Below, piece by piece: positions 44,357 to 53,681 of a stretch of DNA of 64,000 bases (position 1 is the first letter of the stretch; each line of letters begins with the position of its first letter). A program made the translations under genes and the position numbers. The stretch lies in NCBI GenBank assembly GCA_016291375.1, contig JAEEXE010000003.1, positions 61,667 to 125,666 on the forward strand, read 5' to 3'. The stretch is from Butyrivibrio sp. Its GTDB lineage: Bacteria > Bacillota > Clostridia > Lachnospirales > Lachnospiraceae. The notes under the pieces were generated by a model. It did not search any database. It was not told the DNA's origin and saw only the letters and a list, made by a program, of their open reading frames with translations.

Positions 44357-45556
44357 ATGCCTGATTTTCACCTTTTGGAAGGCACTATTCCAGTAGCGCC
44401 TCTTAATCTCATCGTTATGGAATCTGCTTTGGAACTGGGTAACAGTGTAGACTCCTACATCTCACAGTTTCGACACGATCTCTATTCGATGCCGGGTAAC
44501 GATCCCGCATTTCACGGTTATGTAAAGGACAGCTACAAGATTCATTTCGATCTGGACAGATTCGGAAGCGGCGAAGCTAAGGCCACCATCAACGAGAGTG
44601 TCCGCGGTAACGACGTCTATATCCTTACGGATATCTGCAATTACAGCATTACTTACAAGATGTACAATTACGTTAATCACAAATCTCCTGACGATCACTA
44701 TCAGGATCTTAAGAGAGTTATCGGTGCCCTTACAGGCAAAGCCAAAAGAATTAACGTAATCATGCCCTTCCTCTATGAAGGAAGACAGCACAAGAGAAAC
44801 GGTATGGAATCCCTTGATGCAGCTCAGATGTTCAAGGAGCTCTACGACATGGGAATATCCAACTTCATCACTTTTGATGCTCACGATCCAAGAATTTCAA
44901 ACGCAAAGCCTCTTGGCGGATTTGACAATTTCCTTGCTTCATATCAGTTTATGAAGGCTCTGCTCTCTCATATTGATGACCTTATCGTAGATAAAGATCA
45001 TCTGACAGTTATCAGCCCTGATGAGGGTGCTCTTGACAGAGCTGTGTATTTTGCCAACGTTATCGGTGCCGATACAGGTATGTTCTATAAGAGACGTGAT
45101 TATGCACACGTTGTAAACGGAACCAATCCTATCGTAGCACACGAATTCCTTGGTTCTGACATTCAAGGAAGAGACGTTATCATTATCGATGATATGATCT
45201 CATCAGGATCAAGCATGATAGATACTGCCAAGCAGCTCAAAAATATGGGTGCGAAGCGTGTATTTATCTGCACTACATTCGGACTTTTCACCGATGGAAT
45301 GGACAAATTTGATGAAGGCTATGAAAAAGGCTTCTTTGATGCGGTTATCACTACCAACCTCACCTACATGGATGAAGAGATTACCAAGAGACCTTATATC
45401 TTCATTGCAGATATGGGTAAATTCCTTGCAACCATCATCAACTTCCTCAATCACGATGCATCAATGTCAACGGTTAACATGCCCACAGACAAGATTCACG
45501 AGATCGTTGAAAAATACAATTCCGGTTGCAAGACTCCCACAGAACTATTCGACTGA
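44357..45556 (+). CDS. prs: Ribose-phosphate pyrophosphokinase, divergent long form
   Basis: Makes PRPP from ribose-5-phosphate and ATP. The frame is open from 44264, but ATG 44357 follows AAAGGA and starts MPDFHLLEGTIPVAPLN; 399 residues. Family features are visible: INVIMPFLYEGRQHKRNGMES (flexible loop), FDAHDPRISNA in place of the usual DLH motif, VISPDEGALDRAVYFAN, and the PRPP loop DVIIIDDMISSGSSM. Canonical Prs has about 315 residues, so this is a divergent class with an extended end. It supplies PRPP to apt and others. Confidence 0.85.
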   Translation: MPDFHLLEGTIPVAPLNLIVMESALELGNSVDSYISQFRHDLYSMPGNDPAFHGYVKDSYKIHFDLDRFGSGEAKATINESVRGNDVYILTDICNYSITYKMYNYVNHKSPDDHYQDLKRVIGALTGKAKRINVIMPFLYEGRQHKRNGMESLDAAQMFKELYDMGISNFITFDAHDPRISNAKPLGGFDNFLASYQFMKALLSHIDDLIVDKDHLTVISPDEGALDRAVYFANVIGADTGMFYKRRDYAHVVNGTNPIVAHEFLGSDIQGRDVIIIDDMISSGSSMIDTAKQLKNMGAKRVFICTTFGLFTDGMDKFDEGYEKGFFDAVITTNLTYMDEEITKRPYIFIADMGKFLATIINFLNHDASMSTVNMPTDKIHEIVEKYNSGCKTPTELFD

Positions 45557-45576
45557 TCATTCAATAAAACCAAAAC

Positions 45577-45618
45577 AAACAACCTCCAAGGTGTTTCCCC
45601 ACCTCGGAGGTTGTTTTT
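45577..45618. terminator. Bidirectional terminator between prs and the histidine kinase
   Basis: AAACAACCTCC pairs with GGAGGTTGTTT, with an inner GGTG/CACC. T-runs follow on both strands (TTTTTGTTG on plus, TTTGTTTTGG on minus), serving two convergent genes. Confidence 0.93.
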
Positions 45619-45624
45619 GTTGTA

Positions 45625-48087
45625 TCAAACAGCTTCGAATGCGATGACAACTTTGAAGAGGTCGCCATCAAGTTTGATTTCAAAGGTTCCGCCTTGAGCT
45701 ACTGTGAGATTCTTGGCAATTGAAAGGCCTAGTCCGCTTCCTTCCGTTGTTCTAGAAGCATCACCTCTTATAAATCTCTCTGTGAGCTCAGAAACATCTA
45801 TATTTAGCTCGGATGAAGAAATATTCTTTATGGAAAACTCTACTTTTTTCTTATTATCTTTTCCCTGAACATACTTCATGTCCATATACACTCTTGTTCC
45901 CGAAAGAGCATATTTACATACATTGTTAAGAAGGTTATCTACTACTCTCCACAAATGGTGTGGATCGGCGGTAATAGACATCCCCTGTTCCTCGTACTTA
46001 AATATTGGAGTCAGCTTATTGTCTTCAAGCTTTTCATAAAACTCACCAATAGTCTGATTGACCAGCTCGACAAAATCTGTTTTCTGAAGATTGATGCTGA
46101 TATTTCCCGAAGTTATCTTGGCAACATCAACAAGATCCTCTGTAAGCTGCTTTAACTTCTGTGATTTAAGTTCAAGGACATCAACATATTCCTTTACCCT
46201 CTCATTATCAATCTTTTCTCTTTTAATAAGATCAACATAGTTAATAATGGAGGTAAGAGGTGTCTTTATATCGTGAGAAACATTGGTAATAAGATCAGCC
46301 TTAAGCTTCTCATCCTTCATACTGGTATCAACGGCTTTCTTTATTCCATCTCCGATTGAATTGACTGCTTCCGCAAGCCCTATATTATCCCCGTGAAGGT
46401 TATCGGTATCAACTTTGGCACTGACATCACCTTTTTGGATATTTTCTATTACATGTATGATCTTATCTCTGTCGAGCGTTTGTCTGTAGATAAGAAGTCC
46501 CACGATCACATCCAGAATAACAGCAGTGATGATTCCGGGAATACCAAGCAATATAAGGAGAATATTTATCACAACATAAATTGCATAGGGAATCCACAAA
46601 CGTATAATAACACTAGCATTGTTTGTAGTACTTACAACAAGATCCCTTGCTCCGAAAGACATCTTTTTGATAAGGCTATCTTTCCACAAGAGCCCGCTCT
46701 TACCTTTCCTTGTAAGACCGTAAATAAGATCCAAAAGTCCCATATCCGCAATAAATACACCTATTCCAGTCAAAATAAGCACTATGGGATTCTCATACAG
46801 TTTTTCAAGATTACCGGTATAAGTTGTTACCACAAGATAAGTTATGATAACAGGAACAGCTATAATTGAAAGGCCTTTTAATACAATTCCTTCAGTAAAA
46901 ATACGATTCTCTGAAAGATCTGTAATAACAGGTATCTGTGCTAAAGAAATGATCAAAAGTAATATATACAGGAAAATAAACAGTGCCAAAACTAAATACA
47001 ACTGGGATCTAAAAGGTATGTACCTTGAAAAGCCGGTCCTACCCTGCGTAAAATCGTCATTGCACTTATACTCATTGGTATCAACACCCACATATATCTT
47101 TATCTGATCAGGATAAGCATAGCTGTAATTCTTGATAATAGACCTAAGCACCGTCTCCTTGATCAAAGTGTTTGTCTCGTAGGAAAGTTCGTTAGGGCAA
47201 TAATAAATATACTTACCGTAGCTCTTAAACTTCTCAAGAGTAGCATTGGAATCATATGCTGAAGAAATATTAGGGATATTCGAATATACTTCTGTCTTTC
47301 CGTTAATGGTACGGGTAACAAGATATTTGAGATTGCTGTTATCGTTACTGTAGTACTCAATACCTCTGCCGTATTCTGTGTAATTACTCAAAAGAGCTAC
47401 AGAAGCACTCTGAACAGACTGGCTTAAAGTCTCATATTCATCCCAGCTCGATACAATATCCTCAATGTTCTTGCCATCTACCGTAGCATATCTGGAAGAA
47501 AGGATCTCATAGTCACCTTCGGAAAATTCCCCGCTTCCTTCTTTAACCGAGGTAATACTGTTATCATCAAGCTGAGAACTAAGATATGAGTTCATACCGC
47601 CTGAAACAACGTTATTCTTAAGATGTGTGTATGTAGTGTTGGGAGCAAGAAAATCAGCACATTCCTCGGCAGTCATATGCTTACGCTCAGTTTCAAAACC
47701 GTTCTGCGCCCACTTAAGAAGATCTGAAAGCTTGTAATGCGCAGTAATATAGCCTCCAAGCATAACAGAACCTCTGTTAACGTAAGCAGTTACGTCAATA
47801 ACCTTATTACCGTCATACTCACCGCCTGTTTCAAGCTGGCTTCGCTGAGCCACAAGCCTAAGGACTTGGGAAATATTATTACCAAGAATATTATTAAAAA
47901 GATATGATTCCTCATATACTCTCGCTCTGTCAGCGTCTCTTATGGGATATGAGATCTCACCGTCAACGCCGTCTATTGTAATATCAGTACCCATCATGGA
48001 AAAGATAAGGATGAGCACGATAAAAGCAGCAAGAAAATGCTGGATAATACTCCTGATATTTATTTTGCCGAGTAGCTTGTCTTTCAT
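45625..48087 (-). CDS. Membrane sensor histidine kinase
   Basis: Sensor of the two-component pair. The 820 residues have one helix (about 17-33), a roughly 325-residue extracytoplasmic region (34-360) of unrecognised fold, and five or six helices (about 363-535). A HAMP-like linker, the H-box TNVSHDIKTPLTS with His605, an N-box-type VVDNLLNNVCKYA and a C-terminal G-box (GSGLGLSIAKNL) follow. The start overlaps the regulator stop by four bases (ATGA). The large outer region and many helices resemble sensors of cell-envelope signals; the ligand is unknown. Confidence 0.92.
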   Translation of the reverse strand: MKDKLLGKINIRSIIQHFLAAFIVLILIFSMMGTDITIDGVDGEISYPIRDADRARVYEESYLFNNILGNNISQVLRLVAQRSQLETGGEYDGNKVIDVTAYVNRGSVMLGGYITAHYKLSDLLKWAQNGFETERKHMTAEECADFLAPNTTYTHLKNNVVSGGMNSYLSSQLDDNSITSVKEGSGEFSEGDYEILSSRYATVDGKNIEDIVSSWDEYETLSQSVQSASVALLSNYTEYGRGIEYYSNDNSNLKYLVTRTINGKTEVYSNIPNISSAYDSNATLEKFKSYGKYIYYCPNELSYETNTLIKETVLRSIIKNYSYAYPDQIKIYVGVDTNEYKCNDDFTQGRTGFSRYIPFRSQLYLVLALFIFLYILLLIISLAQIPVITDLSENRIFTEGIVLKGLSIIAVPVIITYLVVTTYTGNLEKLYENPIVLILTGIGVFIADMGLLDLIYGLTRKGKSGLLWKDSLIKKMSFGARDLVVSTTNNASVIIRLWIPYAIYVVINILLILLGIPGIITAVILDVIVGLLIYRQTLDRDKIIHVIENIQKGDVSAKVDTDNLHGDNIGLAEAVNSIGDGIKKAVDTSMKDEKLKADLITNVSHDIKTPLTSIINYVDLIKREKIDNERVKEYVDVLELKSQKLKQLTEDLVDVAKITSGNISINLQKTDFVELVNQTIGEFYEKLEDNKLTPIFKYEEQGMSITADPHHLWRVVDNLLNNVCKYALSGTRVYMDMKYVQGKDNKKKVEFSIKNISSSELNIDVSELTERFIRGDASRTTEGSGLGLSIAKNLTVAQGGTFEIKLDGDLFKVVIAFEAV

Positions 48088-48779
48088 ATAACCTCGTCCT
48101 CAATCTTATAACCAACTCCCCATACTACCTTTAGGTATTTGGGATCTTTGGGATTAATCTCTATTTTCTCTCTGATATGTCTTATATGCACAGCAATGGT
48201 ATTATCCGCGCAAACCGCAGAATCTTTCCATATCTGTTCATATATCTGATTAATGGAATAAACCTTACCCTTGTTTTTCACAAGAAAAGCAAGGATATTG
48301 TACTCAATTGGAGTAAGCTTTATGCTCTCGCCGTAAACAAAGCACTCCTTAGAGTTATCATCAATAACAAGTCCACCTGTGGAATAAACATTTTCTTTGT
48401 CCTCAAGGCTTCCAAGTGTCATAAATCTTCTAAGATTGGACTTAACTCTGGCAACAAGCTCAAGGGGATTAAACGGCTTTGTTATATAGTCATCAGCGCC
48501 TATGTTAAGGCCAAGGATCTTATCGGAGTCCTCTGATTTAGCAGAAAGAAAAACAACAGGGATCGTACTGAACTTCCTAAGCTCTCTTACAAGATGTATT
48601 CCGTCCATTCTAGGCATCATTACATCCACTATTGCAAGCTGAATCTTGGCGCTTTTAAGGACTTCAAGCGCTTCTATACCGTCATAAGCCTTGTATATCC
48701 TAAAGCCTTCCTGCTCAAGATATATCTCAATAGCATCAACTATTTCCTTATCATCATCGCATACAAGAATATTTTCCAT
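48084..48779 (-). CDS. OmpR-family response regulator
   Basis: Transcription regulator partnered with the kinase. The 231 residues have a receiver domain (acidic DDD at 8-10, phospho-acceptor Asp52 in VDVMMPRMDG, switch Ser/Thr, KPFNPLELVARV) and a winged-helix DNA-binding domain (LTPIEYNILAFLVKNKGKV; TIAVHIRHIREKIE). GAGAGGATACT precedes the ATG. It heads the operon, and repeated TTCTTAA sites upstream may be its own operator. Confidence 0.94.
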   Translation of the reverse strand: MENILVCDDDKEIVDAIEIYLEQEGFRIYKAYDGIEALEVLKSAKIQLAIVDVMMPRMDGIHLVRELRKFSTIPVVFLSAKSEDSDKILGLNIGADDYITKPFNPLELVARVKSNLRRFMTLGSLEDKENVYSTGGLVIDDNSKECFVYGESIKLTPIEYNILAFLVKNKGKVYSINQIYEQIWKDSAVCADNTIAVHIRHIREKIEINPKDPKYLKVVWGVGYKIEDEVI

Positions 48780-48817
48780 AGTATCCTCTCATTCTACATT
48801 TAATTAAAACACTAAAA

Positions 48818-48860
48818 TCTTAAGATTTACCGTCGAATAATTCTTAATTTTTCTTAAGAA
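48818..48860. promoter_or_regulatory. Phased TTCTTAA repeats upstream of the response regulator
   Basis: TCTTAAG at 48818-48824 is followed by TTCTTAATTT (48841-48850) and TTCTTAAGAA (48851-48860). The last two are direct repeats 10 bp apart. OmpR/PhoB-family proteins bind such helically phased direct repeats. The 3' end overlaps the pgeF stop codon, where AATTCTTAA/TTAAGAATT could also form an RNA stem. Confidence 0.4.
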
Positions 48861-49744
48861 TTGCTCTTTTCATCTTTTCTTAAAGACAAAAAAGCTGCAA
48901 GATTGCCTCTATCATCATGATGAATCCTGTGTGAAAACAAAAGATCGGGATTGCATCTGGTGCAAACATCCGTTATTACTATATTTTCATCTTTAACTCC
49001 CTTTTTTAAAAGAGTGAGTTTAATAGCATTCCATAGATATAACCTGTATTTGCCTTCCGGATACTTAACCAGGATTTTGTTATTAGATAGCTCATCCTCA
49101 GTATAATTCTCGGAAAACTGTGACGCCACATCCTCTCCGATCTCATAGCAGTCTCCGCAGATTGAAGGTCCTATGGCGCATATAAGATCAGAAGGTTTTG
49201 TACCGTAATTTTCCTGCATTTTTTCAATAGTTCTTGCTGCTATCTCTCCCTTTGTACCTTTCCATCCGGAATGTGAAAGTCCGATTGCCTTATTTATGGG
49301 ATCAACAAAATATATAGGAGGACAATCAGCATGAAAAGTAGATAAAATAATACCCGGAACATTGGTTATAAGTCCGTCTATATCTGTATAATCCCTGGAT
49401 TTTGCAGGGCCTTTACCTCTGTCTTTTTCTGTTATCACCTTAACGTTTGTAGTATGGGTCTGAAATGTTGAAACAAAGTCGTTTAAAGTCCTTCCATGTC
49501 CCATAACATCAGCTATACGCATATAATTCTCATCAACAGCTTCTTTTTCATCTCCTCTGGTATAGCTAAGATTCATTTCACTGTAACAGCCCTTGGAAAC
49601 ACCGCCAAGTCTCGTGCTAAATAAATGATCTATGAAATCTATTTTTTCAAGTTTTGGAAAAACAAGGTAAGTAACTCCCTTTTTTTCCCTTAGCTCCATG
49701 GTTTCAGGATCCCCGGTTCTTTTTATGTTAATATCTTTATTCAT
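48854..49744 (-). CDS. pgeF: YfiH/PgeF family purine nucleoside phosphorylase (multicopper-laccase-fold)
   Basis: Zinc enzyme of the DUF152 family, reported to act as adenosine/inosine phosphorylase and to edit peptidoglycan precursors. The start is ATG 49744 (GGAAGGG upstream), giving 296 residues. Signature segments are STRLGGVSKGCYSEMNLS, TFQTHTTNV, FHADCPPIYFVDP (metal His/Cys), SHSGWKGT and AIGPSICGDCYEIG. It is not a true laccase despite some annotations. It follows yraN closely. Confidence 0.9.
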   Translation of the reverse strand: MNKDINIKRTGDPETMELREKKGVTYLVFPKLEKIDFIDHLFSTRLGGVSKGCYSEMNLSYTRGDEKEAVDENYMRIADVMGHGRTLNDFVSTFQTHTTNVKVITEKDRGKGPAKSRDYTDIDGLITNVPGIILSTFHADCPPIYFVDPINKAIGLSHSGWKGTKGEIAARTIEKMQENYGTKPSDLICAIGPSICGDCYEIGEDVASQFSENYTEDELSNNKILVKYPEGKYRLYLWNAIKLTLLKKGVKDENIVITDVCTRCNPDLLFSHRIHHDDRGNLAAFLSLRKDEKSNS

Positions 49745-49763
49745 GTCTACCCTTCCGTAAGTA

Positions 49764-50135
49764 CTAAAAGACGTATTCAAAAGCATCTTTTATCCACTTG
49801 AACTTGTACTGCTTTTCATCTCCCATTATAGCTAAAACATCATATCTTAGGGGAGTATCTTCACCAAATCCTTCAAGATACGTATAATATCTTGAAGCTT
49901 TGCATATCTTTTTTCTTTTAACATAGTCAACGGCGGACTCAGGGCCGCCGTATTTATCATCTTTCCTGTATTTCACCTCAACAAAACACAGATATCTGCC
50001 ATCCCTGACAATTATATCAATCTCCGCTCCTCTACAACGAAAATTGCGTCTTACGACCACTGCGCCCTTTGCTTCTAAATAATCAGCCGCAAGGCCTTCG
50101 AGTTTCGTACCTAATTCTTTTTTATTGCAATTCAT
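49764..50135 (-). CDS. yraN: YraN/UPF0102 nuclease-fold protein
   Basis: Small protein with a Holliday-junction-resolvase-like PD-(D/E)xK fold. The start is ATG 50135, giving 123 residues; a longer open frame lacks a ribosome-binding site. Core motifs are LEGLAADYLEAKGA, NFRCRGAEIDIIVRDG and LCFVEVKYRKDDKYG. Its function is unproven. It belongs to the rplS-rbgA-rnhB neighbourhood found in many Firmicutes. Confidence 0.92.
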   Translation of the reverse strand: MNCNKKELGTKLEGLAADYLEAKGAVVVRRNFRCRGAEIDIIVRDGRYLCFVEVKYRKDDKYGGPESAVDYVKRKKICKASRYYTYLEGFGEDTPLRYDVLAIMGDEKQYKFKWIKDAFEYVF

Positions 50136-50166
50136 CAAAAAACAAATCCTTAAAAAACATATATCA

Positions 50167-50472
50167 TCAATGAGGTCTTGTCTTATCTTTTGCCTTAATC
50201 TTATCCATAGCGTCAACAAAAACAAGGATCTCGGCTACAACCTCATATAACTCAGGCGGTATCATCTCACCAATTTCAAGCCTTGAAAGTGTATCAGCAA
50301 GTTTATCATCCACATGAACGGGAACCTTACTCTCTTTTGCCTTTTCAATGATCTTCTCCGCAAGAGCACCCTTACCGGAAGCCACAACTTTAGGAGCTCC
50401 GTCCTCGTTGGGATCGTAAGCTAGAGCAACCGCAGTCTTAACTTTTTCATTGTTGTCATTAGCATTTGCCAT
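50167..50472 (-). CDS. FlhB C-terminal-domain protein (YlqH-like)
   Basis: Stand-alone cytoplasmic domain of the type III export switch FlhB/EscU. The 101 residues contain AVALAYDPNEDGAPKVVASGKG, KAKESKVPVHVDDKLADTL and IPPELYEVVAEILVFV. The autocleavage NPTH is replaced by YDPN, and there are no membrane helices. Bacillus has the same gene (ylqH) beside rnhB. It may modulate export; its role is unproven. Confidence 0.9.
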   Translation of the reverse strand: MANANDNNEKVKTAVALAYDPNEDGAPKVVASGKGALAEKIIEKAKESKVPVHVDDKLADTLSRLEIGEMIPPELYEVVAEILVFVDAMDKIKAKDKTRPH

Positions 50473-50545
50473 GATAATTCCTCGTTGTCACGCTTCTTAT
50501 AGGTTTATACTATCACTAAGTATATTTCATGAGCATAAATCGCGC

Positions 50546-52360
50546 TCAGGCTCTGGCGTCAAAAGATGTTGTGGAGATAAGTGTCTTTTTGGAAACACTA
50601 AGCATCTCATCAACAGCCGCATCTTCGCCGTCTTTATCATCATGAAGCATCATGTTGACCTTCATGGAATATCCTCTTTTTTCAAGTCTTTCATTGAGAA
50701 TATGGATATTGTCATTTATAAGATCAAGAACAGAATCATCTGCCACGTAAAAGTTCGTGGTGACCTTATTTTCCAGCATCTTAACGTACACATCAACAGG
50801 TCCCAAATGCTCCATATCAAGATGCAGCACCGCACTTACTGAGCCATCCTCAGAGAACTTTTTGTTCTTATTCCTGTATACATAAAGATCTCCGTGGGCG
50901 TTCTGTCCACTCATCTGTAGAGGCAGTTGAACATACTGAAACATCTGATTAAGCTGATTCATGAAATCAAGATTGTTCTGTATATTTGTCACCGTCTGCG
51001 AGAGCTTAGACCCTGTAAGAGCGGCGTCTCCTATCGCAGCAGCAAGCCCCTTCATCTGAGAATTGAGCCTTTGATAAAGATTATCTATATTCTCTTTCTT
51101 CTCAACATCTCCGGGTTTTAAAAGCCACTGCTCAGAAATACCATCTTTTAATATCTTATTATATTCAGGGCTTGTAAAAAGTCCTTTCCAGGCAGCAGCC
51201 TGGGCTTTATCAGTAAGATCAGCCATTTCAAAGCTGTTGTTTAGTTCTTTTAAAATAAACTTAGCTGCTTCGCCGGGATCACTTTTAGAAATCCGGGCGT
51301 ACTCTTTGATCACATCATCAGAAAGGTTAAGAGCCTTCAGGTTACCGGCAAGATTATCCTTAGCGGCATCCGCTGTGCCTTCTATGACTTTGCCTTCACT
51401 ACTAAGAACGGCACCTTCTTTAATACCTTCTTCGCTGATAACAGCAGAATTTTCAGAAGCTACTTGAGATGACTGTGGTTTAACAGCAGCATCACTGACA
51501 GCTTCACTATCAGGAAGTACATTAACTCCCGGCTTTGCTGCCGCTTCTTCATTTTCTATAATGTCTCCTGAAAGATTTGTCGCAGCATCTTTTGATATTG
51601 CTTCCGAAAGATCCTTCCCTGCATTTTCAGCTGTAGGGGGAGTGCCTTCCTGCTGCGTGTTTTCAGTAACCTCTGCTCCATTAGACAGCTCTTTTAACAC
51701 AGCTCCATATAGCTGTAATGCCTTATCGTCATTACCGGACATGGCAAGTTCATTAAAGGCATTTGGAAGTTCATCAACAAAATCACTGATCTGCCCAAGA
51801 ACCTGATGTTCATAATTCTTGTAGCTTTCAAATTGAAGGATATTATTATCATTGATTGGGATACCAAGACTCTTCATTTCAACCATGGTAGAAATGGAAG
51901 AATTCGGATACATCGTAAGATTTTTATTCATAGAAAGAAGCGAATCTCTTCCTATGGGGAGACCTGCTTCCATCATATTTTTGACCATTTCAACAGTGTC
52001 TCTGTTAATCTCAACCCCGGCGGCACTAAGCGCTTTGAGGGCACTATCGGAGACAGCAGTGTTTTCGTATAAAGGTGTTATCGAGACTTTACCATTCGTA
52101 GTGGATTTAACCGCAAAATTAAGAGTCTGTCCCTCTCTAAGCCCCATCTCATCTGATAGCTTAGCAGAAATCACAGAGTCACCAATGCTGATATTTGCAA
52201 CTTTTTCACCGTCTACATCTGTCACGGACACAACCGTACCCTGAATTGATGATCCGGCCTTAAGTTCAAGCGGTTTGGCAGAAGCATCAGTAAGATTAAG
52301 GCTCTTGCCGTCAATAACATACGCCGAACTTGTTTGTGATAGATTCTGAATGATGCTCAT
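50546..52360 (-). CDS. FliK-like protein (YlqG-type) with flagellar hook-length domain
   Basis: The 604 residues have an N-terminal structured part (to about 195), a long Ala/Glu/Ser/Asp-rich disordered middle (about 230-345), and a C-terminal domain similar to Flg_hook/FliK (LQMSGQNAHGDLYVYRNKNK; SAVLHLDMEHLGPVDVYVKM). That pattern suggests a substrate-length or export-related role. It sits between rnhB (4-nt overlap) and the FlhB-like gene, away from the main flagellar operon. Confidence 0.8.
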   Translation of the reverse strand: MSIIQNLSQTSSAYVIDGKSLNLTDASAKPLELKAGSSIQGTVVSVTDVDGEKVANISIGDSVISAKLSDEMGLREGQTLNFAVKSTTNGKVSITPLYENTAVSDSALKALSAAGVEINRDTVEMVKNMMEAGLPIGRDSLLSMNKNLTMYPNSSISTMVEMKSLGIPINDNNILQFESYKNYEHQVLGQISDFVDELPNAFNELAMSGNDDKALQLYGAVLKELSNGAEVTENTQQEGTPPTAENAGKDLSEAISKDAATNLSGDIIENEEAAAKPGVNVLPDSEAVSDAAVKPQSSQVASENSAVISEEGIKEGAVLSSEGKVIEGTADAAKDNLAGNLKALNLSDDVIKEYARISKSDPGEAAKFILKELNNSFEMADLTDKAQAAAWKGLFTSPEYNKILKDGISEQWLLKPGDVEKKENIDNLYQRLNSQMKGLAAAIGDAALTGSKLSQTVTNIQNNLDFMNQLNQMFQYVQLPLQMSGQNAHGDLYVYRNKNKKFSEDGSVSAVLHLDMEHLGPVDVYVKMLENKVTTNFYVADDSVLDLINDNIHILNERLEKRGYSMKVNMMLHDDKDGEDAAVDEMLSVSKKTLISTTSFDARA

Positions 52361-53118
52361 ATAAAGTTACCTATAAAACTTCTGCGGTGGATCGGACAAG
52401 GACCATACTTCTTGATCGCTGCAATGTGATCTGCGCTGCCGTATCCCTTATTGGAATCAAAGCCATACTCAGGATACTCCTTGGCATAGTCCTTCATCAC
52501 TCTGTCTCTTGTAACCTTAGCAATGATGCTGGCAGCAGCAATAGAGATGCTCTTGGCATCACCTTTTATGATAGAAATCTGCTTGTACTCCTCGAGCTGA
52601 GGAATATGCACAGCATCTATCAAAAGAGCTCCCGGCTTAGGGTTAAGCTCATTAACTGCCATAGTCATAGCTTCATATGTAGCCTGAAGGATATTGATCT
52701 CATCAATCCTCTCATTGGATACATGACCAATACCAACAGCCAAAGCTTTATTCATTATCTCTGTATAAAGCTCTTCTCTCTTTTTTTCGGATAATTTCTT
52801 TGAATCGTTTATATACAGAATATCAGTATCCTTTGGAAGGATAACAGCCGCCGCATAGACAGGACCTGCAAGAGGACCTCTTCCAACCTCATCGATGCCG
52901 CATAAAAGGCCGAATGATTCATTCTCTCTTTCATACCTTTGCATCTGTCTGGTGCGCTCAATCTCCGATTCTATAGCAGCTATCTTCTTAGAAGCACCTT
53001 CAACAAGCTTTCTGACACCTGATCTGTCATCACTTGAATACTGAGAAATAAAAACCTTATATTCCGTAATACTGTCAAGATTCTGATATATCTCTTTGAT
53101 CGCGGAAATAGATTCCAT
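52357..53118 (-). CDS. rnhB: Ribonuclease HII
   Basis: Removes ribonucleotides from DNA. The 253 residues include a Firmicute N-terminal helical extension (1-70), the catalytic GIDEVGRGPLAGPVYAAAV (Asp-Glu pair near 75), LLIDAVHIP (third Asp) and KVTRDRVMKDYAKEYPEYGF (fourth Asp). Its ATG overlaps the lepB stop by one base. Normal length. Confidence 0.96.
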   Translation of the reverse strand: MESISAIKEIYQNLDSITEYKVFISQYSSDDRSGVRKLVEGASKKIAAIESEIERTRQMQRYERENESFGLLCGIDEVGRGPLAGPVYAAAVILPKDTDILYINDSKKLSEKKREELYTEIMNKALAVGIGHVSNERIDEINILQATYEAMTMAVNELNPKPGALLIDAVHIPQLEEYKQISIIKGDAKSISIAAASIIAKVTRDRVMKDYAKEYPEYGFDSNKGYGSADHIAAIKKYGPCPIHRRSFIGNFI

Positions 53119-53651
53119 TATTTAATGCCCCCAAATTTTGTTAATGGGAATATCCTTAGAACGGCTCTTCCAAGTATCTGTTTCTTCTTAATAGTGCCAA
53201 CAGACACCTCTCTACTGTCCATACTATGATTTCTGTTATCACCAAGAACGAAGAATTCTCCCTCCGGAACAGTAAACTCATTAGCCGCCAATCCGGGATC
53301 TTCTATGACTTCAGCGCCATAATCTTCTTCCAAGATTTCTCCGTTTATATAGATATTGCCATCATAGTCAATTCTGACCTTCTCACCGGGAAGGCCTATT
53401 ACCCTCTTAATAAAGTTCTGCTTATCACCGTGCTGATAAGGAAAAACAACAATATCAAATCTCTCCGGGTCGTGGAATCTGTAGCTTACTTTTTCAAGAA
53501 TAAGTGATTCCGAATCATAAACAGTAGGATTCATTGAAGAACCTATTACTCTGGTCCTTTGTGCCACGAATGTAATAAAGAGGAGTGTCAAAAGAAATAC
53601 AACTCCAAGATAAATTACTGTATCAAAAATCTCTTTAGCAACCTTTTTCAT
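53118..53651 (-). CDS. lepB: Type I signal peptidase
   Basis: Cleaves Sec signal peptides at the outer membrane face. The 177 residues have one N-terminal helix (about 10-28), catalytic Ser in IGSSMNPTV (about 37-40), catalytic Lys in NFIKRVIGLPGEKV (about 82) and the VLGDNRNHSMDSRE box. It is one of two lepB genes here, on either side of rbgA. Confidence 0.95.
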   Translation of the reverse strand: MKKVAKEIFDTVIYLGVVFLLTLLFITFVAQRTRVIGSSMNPTVYDSESLILEKVSYRFHDPERFDIVVFPYQHGDKQNFIKRVIGLPGEKVRIDYDGNIYINGEILEEDYGAEVIEDPGLAANEFTVPEGEFFVLGDNRNHSMDSREVSVGTIKKKQILGRAVLRIFPLTKFGGIK

Positions 53652-53681
53652 ATAAGCGTGTGTCCTTTATGCTGATAATTA

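Noticed and set aside
48854..49744. True multicopper laccase
   Set aside because: The sequence is the YfiH/DUF152 family, which lacks the copper sites of laccases despite the fold-based name.
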